This document shows positions 11,954 through 24,031 of a stretch of 64,000 bases of DNA, in pieces. The notes under the pieces are model-generated. The model saw only the letters and a program-made list of their open reading frames with translations, did no database searches and was not told the origin of the DNA. The stretch is from Periconia sp. R9002 (lineage: Eukaryota; Ascomycota; Dothideomycetes; Pleosporales; Periconiaceae), in assembly GCA_023627715.1 (NCBI GenBank), contig JAMAHW010000005.1, positions 372,001 through 436,000 on the forward strand, written 5' to 3'. How positions within the stretch are numbered: the first letter of the stretch is position 1; every line of letters begins with the position of its first letter. Both the position numbers and the translations under genes were made by a program.

Positions 11954-13206
11954 TGGCACCAGAGGGTAGGAGCTTAATGCATTGCTGGGCGCATTTTGGG
12001 GTTTTCATTTATAGCACAGCGCCGGGTTGTCTAAATTTTCCAAAAGTCATAAACTTAACGAATCCAGTTTTTCAATTGGTTTCGCCCGCCCCTTTCGATC
12101 CGGGTATGGCGAAATATGATTCATATGTCTTGGAGGGAAGCATTAGGTAGAAGCATGGCATTGGCGTTCTCTATTTTGGGCAGGAACTGATGACCTTATG
12201 CGGTACAAATCAATGAATTCATGACATTTATTCCACGGAGAGTTCAAAAATGACGTCGAATGAATGTGTGCTCGCTACTCCCTGTGAGATTTTCTACGGT
12301 AATGCAGTGGATATTTATGTATGAGACAACCAGTCAAGACTCAAGACCATCAAGACCACAGCCAGTTGCATCGTTTACTATCAAAATGGAAAAGGACTGA
12401 TGAGATGAATATCTGACATTCAGCATTTTCTGAACTTTTTTCTGTTCGGATAGGGATATCTGCGTAGTGCTTCCACATCATGCAATTTTGTAGAAAAAGC
12501 ATCAGCGATCCAAGATCGCCATTCCTTTCACTGCGATACATAAATACCATTTACCACCCAGTAATCGATACTCCATATAAGATATGCATCCGTCCGACCG
12601 AATTCGATAAGCGATTGCTGACCCACCAATGGCATATATACATGTATGTAACATGTCAGGGGTTTGTATATATTGACACGAATGAATGGATGTATGGTTG
12701 AACTGCAAGGTGGATTACGGCGGAAAGTATGTGATGACCTTGGATTTGTGATTTTTGCGCACGGGATGGAGAACTCAGGGACATTTTTATCGCGTTTTGT
12801 TCGTGAGAACTTGCAGTGCGTTTTTTGGCTGCTCTTTGGAGAGTATCAGTAGGTGGTCCTGTATTCCAATCGTCTGTCATCCTCCCAATCACATTGTTTG
12901 TACGATTGCTTGGTTGGCTCTTGGGTAAAATTGATACTGTAAAGCCGGATATAAGCGTATAGTCAAATGGCACATGTGTGCGGATGCTGGTGGATGTGAC
13001 ATGTGACGATGGTTAGATCGGAGCCCAATGTGGAGGCCCGCATCGGGGAAAGTGCACGTTCAGCGGGATGCTTGCAAGCTTGACCTCGGCTTAAGAGCTG
13101 TAGCAACTGGAGCGTAACTCCGAGAGACATTTAGACTCTTACACCGCACATCACACATCTTCCAATCCCACAGCCTGTTTCTCCTAATTATTCGTTTTCT
13201 TTCACA
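11954..13206. other. Intergenic region upstream of acyl-CoA dehydrogenase gene
   Basis: About 1.25 kb between two genes on the plus strand; it must hold the 3' UTR of the Ral2-like gene and the promoter of the dehydrogenase gene. It is rather AT-rich between 12000 and 12700. No further gene is supported. Confidence 0.4.
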
Positions 13207-14677
13207 ATGGCTTCCTTTTCGAGAACTCTGAGACCGCTTGCACGGGCTGCAACTGCGTCTTCTCGCAACCTTCGACCGGCTTTCACGCGCACCGCCCCGC
13301 AGTATGTCTTTACTCAACATGGCTCATGAAGCCCACTGATAGGTCGAAAATAGGGTACGATGTCTTTCAGCAACATTACCGCGTCGAGAAGTCGATATCA
13401 CAGACATACCGCCGACGCCCATTACTCACCTCTCGGAAACCGAACTCCTCATGGCCGATTCCGTGTCCAAGTTCGCCAACGACGTGATCCTGCCCAAGGC
13501 ACGCGAGATGGATGAGGCAGAGGCAATGGACCCTGCCGTAGTCGAGTCGCTGTTTGAACAAGGTCTCATGGGCATTGAAATTCCAGAAGACTACGGTGGC
13601 TCTGGCATGAACTTTACCTCGGCCATTATTGCCATTGAAGAGTTGGCTCGGATAGATCCCAGTGTCAGCGTCATGTGCGATGTGCATAACACGTTATGCA
13701 ACACAGCGATATTGAAATGGGGATCTGAAAAGCTAAAGAAGGAATGGTTGCCGCGCTTGGCCACCGATACCGTGGGTGAGTGGTTTGAGGACCTGAGCGT
13801 GCATGGACGATAAGGCTGACAATGCAGGCTCATTCTGTCTCTCGGAGCCGGTGTCCGGATCGGATGCCTTCGCCCTTGCCACAAAAGCTACCAGGACTGA
13901 GAATGGTTATAAGATTAATGGAAACAAAATGTGGATCACCAACAGCATGGAGGCTAGTTTCTTCATTGTTTTTGCCAACTTGGACCCAAGCAAGAAGTAC
14001 AAGGGAATCACCGCTTTCATCGTCGAGAAGGGCACGCCGGGATTCTCCATTGCGAAGAAAGAGAAGAAGCTGGGCATCCGGGCAAGCAGTACATGTGTGA
14101 TCAACTTTGACGACGTGGAAATACCAAAGGAGAACCTGCTGGGCAATGAGTTTGAAGGGTACAAATACGCCATCGGCCTCTTGAACGAGGGTCGTATTGG
14201 TATTGCAGCACAAATGACAGGTCTGGCTTTGGGTGCTTGGGAGAACGCAGCAGGGTTTGTTTTTCCCCAAATCGAAGGGCAGGCACAAAGGTTTTGCTAA
14301 CAGAAGGCAGGTATGCATGGAACGACCGCAAACAATTTGGCACGCTCATTGGAGAGTTCCAAGGCATGCAGCACCAGCTCGCGCAAGCCTGGACCGAGAT
14401 CCAAGCTGCACGTGCCCTTGTCTACAACGCGGCCCGAAAGAAGGAAGCCGGGGAGGACTTTGTCATGGATGCGGCCATGGCTAAGCTGTATGCGTCACAA
14501 GTTGCTGGAAAGGTGTCCGGGCAGGCTGTGGAGTGGATGGGTGGTATGGGATTTGTACGAGAGGGGCTGGCCGAAAAGTACTTCCGCGACAGCAAGATCG
14601 GGGCAATTTATGAGGGAACCAGCAATATCCAGCTGACGACTATTGCAAAGCATCTCCAAAAGACGTACACTAGGTAG
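13207..14677 (+). CDS. Mitochondrial acyl-CoA dehydrogenase, short/branched-chain type
   Basis: FAD enzyme that introduces the alpha-beta double bond into acyl-CoA during fatty-acid or branched-chain amino-acid breakdown, passing electrons to ETF. Four exons, 13207-13301, 13354-13775, 13828-14254 and 14311-14677, give 436 residues, with all junctions in frame. Residues 1-35 are rich in Arg, Ser and Ala with no acidic residue, a good mitochondrial targeting peptide. The middle has the FAD-binding signatures CLSEPVSGSDA and KMWITN. The C-terminal domain holds RKQFG and the catalytic loop IYEGTSNIQ, whose Glu (about residue 416) is the catalytic base position of short- and branched-chain dehydrogenases. 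Substrate length cannot be fixed from sequence alone. Confidence 0.93.
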
Positions 14678-15832
14678 AATGTTTTGGTTGTGTCTTTGCC
14701 TAGGGGCGTTTGGTATGGATGAATGTATGTACATGTAGCTATTAGCCATGGCGATTTGGTTGACATCAGACATGATGGAATGACAAAAGCTTTGAAGTAT
14801 TAGGTATGCCAAGTGTGAAGATGATGTCAAATGGTGATGAAGGCAGTTTCCATGTGTTTGACTAGTTACAACAGCTAGGGGTGGAGGATTGAAAAGTGCC
14901 ATCTGTTTTTTGAATTGGATCTTGAGGATCGAAGGAGGTGGGTGGCCCGAAAATAGCTTAGTGCGTGGGGGAGCGGCTGAACGATGACGGAGTGGTACCG
15001 ATGTTGGACATGGGCTTGTCACGCAAAAATTGTTGAACGTGATTGTGACCTTTCTTTTGCCGTCGGTCAGGAGTGAGAGGGGGAAACAGTGGCATTTTCT
15101 GTTGTTGGACTGTAATAGACCAAAATAACAATTCATGCTGGGCGATGGTTAGACCTCGGGAAGGTCTTTGCCGGCTCGCATGCGCTGCGTCGACTACGTG
15201 TTGCATTGATTGTAAGTGCTGTACGGGGATGCCTGTCTCCACCGTTAACTGGCCGGCGCGCACGGCGGGCGGGGCCTGGAGGAGAATGGGAAAGAGCCGC
15301 CGAGCAAACGTTTAGACATGTTCTTATTATTATTGAGTTATTACCTAGGTACATATTGCCAGCATCTGGTACCATGGCACACGCCGTCTGTTTCTACACT
15401 CTCCCAGGCGCGCCAAACATCGTCTCTTCGCCCTCCACTGACATCTTCCACTTCTCATCCCAATCCTGAACCATGACGGCATCCTCGTCTTCGTCCCACA
15501 CCTCGGTCTAGCTCCTGCATTGCTTTTTCTTTTACAATCCTTCGCTCTTCCTTTCCTGGTCCCCATGTATTCTGTTGGCTTCGTCCCACACGCACCTTGC
15601 ATTTTCCCTCTTCTCCTACCGCTCGCCTGACCATCGCCTCACCGCACCACCACCATCCCACACCACGTCAGCCGTCGACCTTACCCCAACAGGGCGCCAC
15701 GCACCCATAGAGTTACCAGTTATTAGCCATTGCGTGGCATCCCGCCAGCCACATATACACAATTCACGGAGCAATTGGAAACAAGGCCTTGTCCTCAGCC
15801 CTAAATGACCAACCCCCATTAACCCCCCAATT
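14678..15832. other. Intergenic region upstream of coiled-coil gene
   Basis: About 1.15 kb between two plus-strand genes. The left part should be the 3' UTR of the dehydrogenase gene. The right part (about 15400-15830) is pyrimidine-rich and C-rich, as expected for a promoter and leader. A TACCTAGGTACATAT 15-mer at 15342-15356 also occurs at 2255-2269. Confidence 0.4.
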
Positions 15833-18800
15833 ATGGCCTTTGATTCCCTCACTTCTCAACATGATCGCTCGGGGGCGCATTCACATACGGGCCAACAGGA
15901 TCCCATTTCCTCGTCCACGCCGACGATAAACCACATGTCCCCTTCACATACACCCCAGATGGAGCGTTCCCTATCCATGACGGACAGCTTCATCATGGAT
16001 TACCTCAAGCATCAAGGTGACTCGCACACACCCGTGACACCAGGTCAAGACTCGTATCCTGCTTCCCCGAGAACAAAAGATGAGAACTTTGCACCTATAT
16101 CGAATTGGGCCCAGTTGTCCTTCATCAAGCACCAGCGGAATCATCTCCGAGCAGAGGTTAAGGCTCATCAGCTTGCCAATAGTGAAGCGAAGCAAAACAT
16201 ATCTTCACTTCGTCGTCTGGCGTTTCGCATGGCCGTCAATATCTCCGTCAAGGAGAAGCAGATCGCAAAGACGGCCCGTAGCCTGCAGAGCAGTAGAAAG
16301 AACAATTACCTTTCCGGTCGTGATGCAGAAAAGAGGATTGAGCAACTAACCAAAAGTTTGAAAGAGGAAGAATACAGGAACAGGGACATACTGGAGTGCT
16401 TGGAGAAGGCTTCGATGCTGACTCTCCAATGTAAGTCGTCTGCCAAACGGCTGTGACGCGACTGACAAGATGTTTGCAGATTCCGACCCAGACCCACAAG
16501 TCCAAAACCGTGTACAACCCCACCCAATCTCTCCACCACCATCGCCTCCAAACCATCTGGCTGCATCCAAACGTGACTCGTTCCATTCACAAAATTCTCT
16601 CCCACACCCAAGATCTACTTCCTGGGACAGCAGTAGTTGGGATGTTACCCCAGATCGCAGTAGCCCCGCCGAAGTGCGCACTTCTGATAGCCGACTGATA
16701 AGAGCAAAGCGCGAGTCAGATCGTGCACTCGCTACGTGCCGTAATCGAATTACGGAACTACAGGCGGAATGCGAAAGAGGTCAAGATCAAGCGAATTTGT
16801 GGACAATAACGCAGACCAGCCTTGAGGATGAAATACAAAGCCACCAATTGCGTATTGCTGCACTGGAACGGTCGAGGAAACATGTGGAAGAAAACCTTCG
16901 AGCCGTTCAATCCGAGCTCGCAGCGTCAAACAAATCTGAAAAGGAATTGCAGGCATTGTTGGAAGACAAAAACACCAAAATTAAAGAGCTGGAGACCTCT
17001 AGTACACAAAGAAATGACCTGATTGTGTTATTGGAGAAGGAGAAGAAATCCGCACAGACCGATATTGGCAACCACCTGTTGCGAATACGTGAACTCGAAA
17101 CATATACGACTGACTTGGAGCAGAGATTGGACACTGTGACAAAAAGTCTGGACCAAGCTAGTCGCCTTGAGATTGACCTTCGCGAACGTATTACTCAAGC
17201 CGATGCCGACCGCAAAATCATGACTGAGCAGCTGAAAGAAAGACAACAGAATCTAATCGCCCTCGAAAAGTCGGTTGCTTTCTTCCAGACTCAGATTGCA
17301 GATCAAATGAAAAGAGTAGAAGTATCCGGTGGCGTAATCTCTGCTCTTCGCCACGATTTGAAAGTTTCAGAAGAGGTGAAGCAGCACACCGAAGCAACAC
17401 TAGCGATGGCACAGGGTTCCGTGGCAGATCTAGAAGCCAGCCTTCGCTCAGCGGAAGAAGCAAGCAATGACCTGCGATCCGAACTCAGCGCAACAGTGTT
17501 GGCAAAAAGAGAGCTGGAAGAGGAACTTGAAATGACAAAAGAAATGCTGGCTAATGAGACCAAGCAAAGGAACGAGCTACGATCTGAGCTGGACGCATTG
17601 TCTGTCGCGCACGATGATTTGCAAACGAAGTATGACGCCGCTGGTAAGCGAATCCGATCCTTAGAGGCAGTGGATGTGGAGACGCAGCGAGAACTCGAGA
17701 CTCTGAGAAACGACAAAGCGAAATTATCCAATGAGCTCGAAATTGCTCAAGGATCATCGAATGAATTTCGGGAACAATTAGATCTCACGAAAACCAAGCT
17801 CTCAGCTATGGAGGCCTCTGCAATCGAAGTGGAAAATGTTTTGAAACAAACTCGGGAATCAAAGGAATCGTTGCAGAAAGATTTGGAAGTAACAAGACAG
17901 TCGAAAGTGGAGACGGAGCAGCAATTGAGCGATGTGACATCTTCGAAAGTAGAGCTTGAGCGTGATCTGGAAAAGATGCAGTCGACGTTGGTCCAGTCTG
18001 AATCTGAGCGCAACGTTCTTCAATCGAAGGTGTCCTGGTTGGAGGAGAGCTTGCATCAAAGCCAAAAGTCCAAACTTGATATGGAAAAGCATCTTGCTCA
18101 CATTCAAACCGAAATCGAAGCACTCCGAACTGAGCGCTCTGTTCTTCAAGAACAAATTTCCACAAACGAGCGCTCCAAATCTGAGGTTGACGAACGTTTA
18201 ATTCTGCTTCAAGCAGAAGCGGCAGCGTGGAGCACACAGGTGTCTGAGCTCCAGTCCCAGGTCCAGTGTACTCAAGAGTCTAAGGCTGAGTACGAGAAAA
18301 AGCTAGATGAAGCGCTTCGAACGTCGGAAAGCCTTAGGGTTGAGCTTACCGAAGTTCGCGACAGAGCTAGCAACATCCAAAGTGAAAGTGAAAAACTTCA
18401 ATCTCGACTTTCAAGCCTCGAAAAAGATTTGGCAGACACTCAGGATGCGAAAGAAAAAACCGAAAAGGAGTATGGGCAACTTTCAACCAGACATAGTGGA
18501 CTTCAGGTCGATTTGAATTCCAGTCGCTCCCAATTTAATACGCTCGAGGCTGAAAAGAACGAGCTACTTGATAAACTCTCTGGACTAGCAGGGAAACTTG
18601 ATAATGCAAAAAAATCCGAACTCAGCCTTGAGAAACAGCTCTCAGAGATGGCAGAATCCAGCGCAGAGTTGAAAAGAGAACTGGAATCAACACATTCCCA
18701 GTTATCCGCAAGCGTGCATGAGAGTGCCGAGCTCTCCTCCAAACTTACGGAAATCGATCAAGAGCTACATACTGTTCGTGAAGCGAAGGCTGCCGTTGAA

Positions 18801-21291
18801 AGGCAACTACGTACACGAGATGCTGAAAAAGCTGCCGCGGAGAAGGAGATACAATCATCGAAATTGGAGTTGGAAGCATCTGCTGCTGAATTTGCTGCCT
18901 TGACTGCGAAAATTTCAGCCATGGAGGAAGAGCTCAAAGCTTCACAAACGACTAATAGTGAGCTTCAAGGTCGCTCACATGATGTTTCCGCTACCAACAG
19001 CAAACTTCAAGAAGAAAATGGTGTGTTGCACACACGACTAGATATATCTACAGAGGAAAATCATACTTTGAAATCTCGGATGGAGGATGTTGGCCAGGAA
19101 CTGAGCTCATTACGAACAGCTTACAAACAACTCGAGCAACATTTCAACGAGGTTTCCGCCTCGAAAACTGGTCTTGAGACACAACTTGGCAATGTGCAAC
19201 TATTACTAGAGAGTTCGGGGACGGATAAGTCTGCTCTTGAATCACGGCTTGCGGAAACAAACGAAGAACTAGAGGCAATTCGGGTGGCTAAAAGAAACAT
19301 CGAGGAGCAATTCGATCGTATGTCTAAATCAACCGTAGCGACCGAGAAAGAATTGTCCGCTGTGAATTCTCGTCTGAGCGATGTTGAGACAGAGAATACT
19401 TCTTTTCAGATAAAACTGTCCGAAGCCGAACAAGAGCTTGACTCTTTACGGATTGCCAAAGCTGATTTGGAAGACCGGTATAACAACGCTGTCAGGACAG
19501 CTGCTGAAACGGAAGAAGAATTGACAAGTACAACAGCTCGTCTGAGATCTGCTGAGGAGGAGAGGACCACATTGAAATCTCAAATTTCGGATATCAACGA
19601 AGAGCTTGCATCCTTGCGAATGTCCAAAGCCGAAATAGAGGATCATTTCGAAAATGCTTCCAAGGCCACTGCCGACACTGAAAAGAATCTGCATGACACC
19701 AGAACGCGTCTTAGTGAATCGGAGAAGGAAGGGCACGATCTAAAGTTGAGAGTTTCGGAGACCGAAAAAGAGCTGGGCAGTCTGAAAGAAGCCAACGCAA
19801 AGCTTAACGCATCCGAGAAAGACTTACACGATCGTCTCACCGCGGCCGAACAGGATCTGGAAACAGCGCGATCGGCTAACACACAACTCGAAAGCTTCTT
19901 AGCGCAGGTTGAATTGGATATGCTCGCGGCAGAGGCAGCATTGGAAGGAAGCGAGGCACGTCTCGAAGAGTTTGTCCAAGAATCAGAAACTAAGATCAGC
20001 GCGGCAACGACCGCAAAACTCAAATACAAGCACAGACTCATGGCTAGGAACAAAGAACTGGAAATTCTCATGGATGCAAATACCGAGCTTCACAGTCATA
20101 TCAGCGATCAAACCCGCGAAGCCGAATCTTTGAGAACAGCAAAAAGCAAGCTTCTTGTGGAACTTGACGACAAGGATAGAGCCATGCAAGAGCTGAAACA
20201 GATGCAAGAGGGCAGCAATAGTCAATATGAAGAACGGATGAAGGCTAAAGATCAGGAGATTGCTGAGCTTCAAAAGTATCAAGAGAAACGGCTCGAGAGC
20301 GAACTTCAAACAAAAGACTCTACAATCCAGGAATTACAACGCGGTAAGAACGAGTTGATGACATCTCTGGCCGCGGTGGAAACAGAGTTGCAAGATTTGA
20401 AGGAGTCCAAGAAGGAGTATACACAACTCGTGGTCAGGTTGCAGAACAAGATCCGGAGACTGACCGAGAACACTGCAAGTCAGGAAGGATCGCCTAGATT
20501 GTCGCTGCAACCCAGCACGGTTTCGCAAGAAAAGGGACGTAGGAGCAGGGCACGCAGTCCAACGCCACTGAGCACTTCAAGCCCGCGGCCACAAAGTGCG
20601 AAGAGTCATCACAGCATCCAGCCAGATCTTCCACTCCGAAGTGTAGAGGAAGACGGAGATGTAAATAATTGGGCCAAAGAAGTGGAACGGGTCCGCATGC
20701 TGAGGGATGAAACCCTAGTTGAGCTGGAGGGCATGAAGAAAACAAGAGACGACTTGAGGAAATCGTTGAAGGAGAGTGAGGCTCAGCTCCACGACCTGGA
20801 GAGACACGGCAAACCGTAAGTTTTCTCATTTCTTCTTATCCTCCTACTATATGAAAACTAACCACCAGTCCAGGAAGCAAATCCGTACTGTTCTCCAGAA
20901 GCGTCACTCGTCACATAGTTCACAAACGAACTCTTACTCATACTCCCACTCTCCTCCACCGCCAACTCCAACGCCGCATGCCATGCCATCACGCCCGTCC
21001 ACCGCAGCTCCCACCTTGTTGCACAGTTCTTCACATCAGCGTGCGTCGCTCCCACCGATCTCGCCAGGGGAGAGAAGTTCGACCCCGTTACCGCTACGGC
21101 CGACTACTGCCAGTCCCCAATCCCGTCGTATATCCTCATTCCAGCGACCGCAGACTGCATATATGTACGTAGAGCGTCCGAAGACGAGCTTGGGGTTTAA
21201 ACCGAAGAGCAGGCCTGGTACACCAGGTGGAGAGGAGAGTGGAAAGAAGAAGAGATTCGGAAGCGTGAGAAGGTTCTTCAAGGAGTTGTAA
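15833..21291 (+). CDS. Giant coiled-coil protein (1783 residues) with 56-residue repeats
   Basis: Three exons, 15833-16430, 16480-20815 and 20874-21291, total 5352 bp with both junctions in frame. Residues 1-80 are Ser/Thr/Pro-rich. A conserved-looking helical block follows (about 85-200). After a short Pro/His/Ser linker, one almost unbroken Glu/Lys/Leu/Ser-rich coiled coil runs from about residue 290 to 1540. The tail is Ser/Pro/Arg-rich and ends in a basic motif (KKKRFGSVRRFFKEL). Similar fungal proteins have been annotated from composition as 'M protein repeat' proteins; that name implies no streptococcal function. No motor, membrane segment or enzyme domain is visible. A cytoskeletal, septal or polarity scaffold is a reasonable inference, nothing more. 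Confidence 0.88.
18258..19769 (+). repeat. Nine in-frame 168-bp (56-codon) repeats in the coiled-coil gene
   Basis: Reading the coiled coil in steps of 56 residues keeps the same pattern. Units start at 18258, 18426, 18594, 18762, 18930, 19098, 19266, 19434 and 19602. Each has a Leu (or Val) at position 2, a hydrophobic residue at 12 and, in most units, a Glu at 13. Later units also share ELxSLR-like starts. 56 residues are exactly eight heptads. Nucleotide identity between units is low, so this is an old expansion, not a recent satellite. The tenth unit at 19770 is only partly like the rest; 35- and 14-residue versions of the pattern lie upstream. Confidence 0.75.
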
Positions 21292-23439
21292 AAAGAGATT
21301 TTCGGGCTGTGTCTGTTCATTTTGACACAGGACGTCTTCACATTCAAGCAAGCAACCGTTTACAGGTGGTAAGGCTGTTTCTTTTGTTATATACCGGCAT
21401 TCATTGCATATGGTCTAAAGCATTTATTTAGAAGGATCTTGGGTCGTTGTACAGTCACGAGACTAGATGGGCTCTGGAATTGGATATGTTAGATATCGTG
21501 ATGGGACAGAGCAAATTTCATTGGGCCTAAGGAAAAGCAGGGGGAGGAAGAAGTAGGGAATCATTCGCATCCGAGCGTAGCGTAGTATGTGTGCATTTTC
21601 GTGGTCTCTCTAACCACATCCAAATATATATCTCTTTTGTCGTTTGCACTTCGTTTTCAGGTTCCATTCGTGCAACCTCTTATTCTCGTTGCAAGTTTTG
21701 AATAGCTGTTGAACTCCAGGTATAGAGTCGTTTGTTGTCTGTAGAGACACCACGTGGTGTGGCGTATTGAGACACTGATAATGTACGGTAACCACCCTAA
21801 TTACATTTCACTTAACTTTTTACCCGCGAATATAGGACTAGGTTAGTACACTGGTCGTCGATCTATCACAGCCGTCGTACACATTAACATTTAACGATAT
21901 AATATCCTCAGCTCAGCATCCATCAGTACCCCTATCACATCCTACCGTCTCCCCATTTTCTTTCGTATCTCTAGCCTATTCACGCACCCAATTAATCCCA
22001 CCAACGTAGCATACGCATACGCCGTCATCTCCTCGACCTCTATCATTAGATCATCTTTGTGGAATTCGCAGGTTGGCAATGGAAATCACGCGGTCAAGCG
22101 AGAATGGATGATGGATTCTGCGGTGTTAGGCCGAAAAGAATGGCCGAAGGAAAGCTAGACTGAGTGAGGTTCTTTTTTTGATTCCATGCGTGAGTTGGGG
22201 GATATGGAATGGGTGTATGTATGGATAGGGTACGCGGGTAGGGGGTTGTGTGTGTGTGATGGAGATGGTGTAGAGGAATTTGGGGGTGGGTGAGGAGTTC
22301 GGTGGTTGTTTGTTTGCTTCTCTGTAGTAGACAATTAAACAGTACGAATACTACATAGGCTGCCCAGGCACAGACATAGTTCAAATAAAAGGGGTTTCAA
22401 AAATGTGATTATGACAAATTTGATGAGAAAAAAGCGAAAAAAAAGAGGATTTCAAATAGCATGTTGGAAGTTTTTTGACAGTTGGGAAGGTATGTTTAGG
22501 ACTGATGTGCTATATGCATGTGTTTAGGGAGCTCTAGATCCTTTCGCCACAAAATCAAATGAATCAAGTACGTATGCATCGAGTGTGAGGTTTGTAATGC
22601 CCTCAACACAACACAACAATACATAACTGGAGCGTGTAAGCGCTAGTTTTTAGTGACTGATGAGTATCTCTGTGTCGCAGTACCTTTTCAATGGAACATG
22701 TCGCGTACACGATCAGTACTTACCAAAACCAAGCAGCAAACTAACCAAATCCCATTCTCGGAATTCCACATCCGGTAACCACCTCGTTGGAACATGAGGC
22801 TATCCACCCCTTCCCCCCAAAAAAACACACGCACGTGTATTTAGCAACACACCAAAACCCGCACATCTACCAAACGTAACAAACGGAAACCGTCCAAAAG
22901 ACCCAACCATCGGTCCATCGAAGCGGGTAACGCCGTCCATCACCTACTTACCTCTCTCAGTAGGCAGCACTACATACCATCTGCGCTGTGCTATGCTTGT
23001 TTTCCACTTACAGTAAAGTACCCTCTCTCCCAAATCAGGAAACCATCAATCCGTTGTGGTTAAACCCCCCTCCCTGCCTGCTCAGTCATCATCCCCCCAC
23101 GACTCACGAGGAGGGACGTCCAAGGACCTGGGAAATGTGGGGTCAGGGGTTTGTTTGGTGGGTTTCGTTTGGGATGACGGATGGATGGTTGGGGAAATGA
23201 ATGGGAGTGGGTTGATTGATTTGGCGGCGGCCTCGCCCTAGTTTCCCTCTTTCTTGCTTCCTTCGCTTCCCTAACGTGAGCGCGAACCCTATTTTGGATG
23301 GGTTTCTTACGTGGGACGGCGACTACGACGACGGCGAGAAGATGGTGAGTGACGGAGGAGGAGGAGGAGGAGGCTGGAATGGGATGGGATGGATGGATGG
23401 CACGGATGAGATGGGGCTACATAGGGTCGAGACTTTCTT

Positions 23440-23458
23440 GGTGGTGGTGGTGGTGGTG
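23440..23458 (+). repeat. (GGT)n microsatellite
   Basis: About six uninterrupted GGT units in a G-rich stretch that also contains a GGA run near 23356-23373. Confidence 0.9.
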
Positions 23459-24012
23459 ATTGGGGGATGATGGGGATGGTTGTTTTGTGTTGTTTCGGGA
23501 TGGATGGAAGCAGGTAGATGGAGAAAGGAATTTTTTATTTCGTTTCCTTTTTTCATCTTGCCTTTTTCTGAAAGGGAAGAGAAGACATATCCGGAATTGG
23601 AAATTGGAGACGGACAGCGAAACGGGGATAAAAGGGAGGAATTGCCTTGAGACCTACAAAAGAAGCGATGCAATTGTGCGCCAGAGCATAAACAATGGCA
23701 TAACTAGACGAAGTGGGAGGATTTATTGTTCAGGGATTCAGGGATTCGGGGGCTTGAGAGGGTAGGGGGGTTGGGTCGGGGAAATGAATCACGCCGCGAT
23801 GGAGGGGGTGGATTGAGGACCGTGTGTGAGTGGGGAGAAGGAAAGGAGTGTGACAAAGAACGAGCAGAGGCATGGTGGTGAACTGTGGATCCCATCCATG
23901 TTTAACGGTTATTTTTTATAGGGTTTTTGTGTGATTATACAGTACCTACCGTTGGGAATTGATCAATACGCACAAATGGGTTACGTGGGGTTTCCTTGCT
24001 CTGGGGGGGAGG

Positions 24013-24031
24013 GGGGGGTGTGTGTGTGTGG
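24013..24031 (+). repeat. Poly-G followed by (GT)n
   Basis: A run of Gs directly followed by about seven GT units, a simple low-complexity tract. Confidence 0.85.

Noticed and set aside
20861..20873. Alternative splice acceptor five bases earlier (ACCACCAG) in the last intron of the coiled-coil gene
   Set aside because: It leads to an Arg/His/Pro-rich reading without a plausible end; the acceptor at 20873 gives the Ser/Pro-rich basic tail expected.
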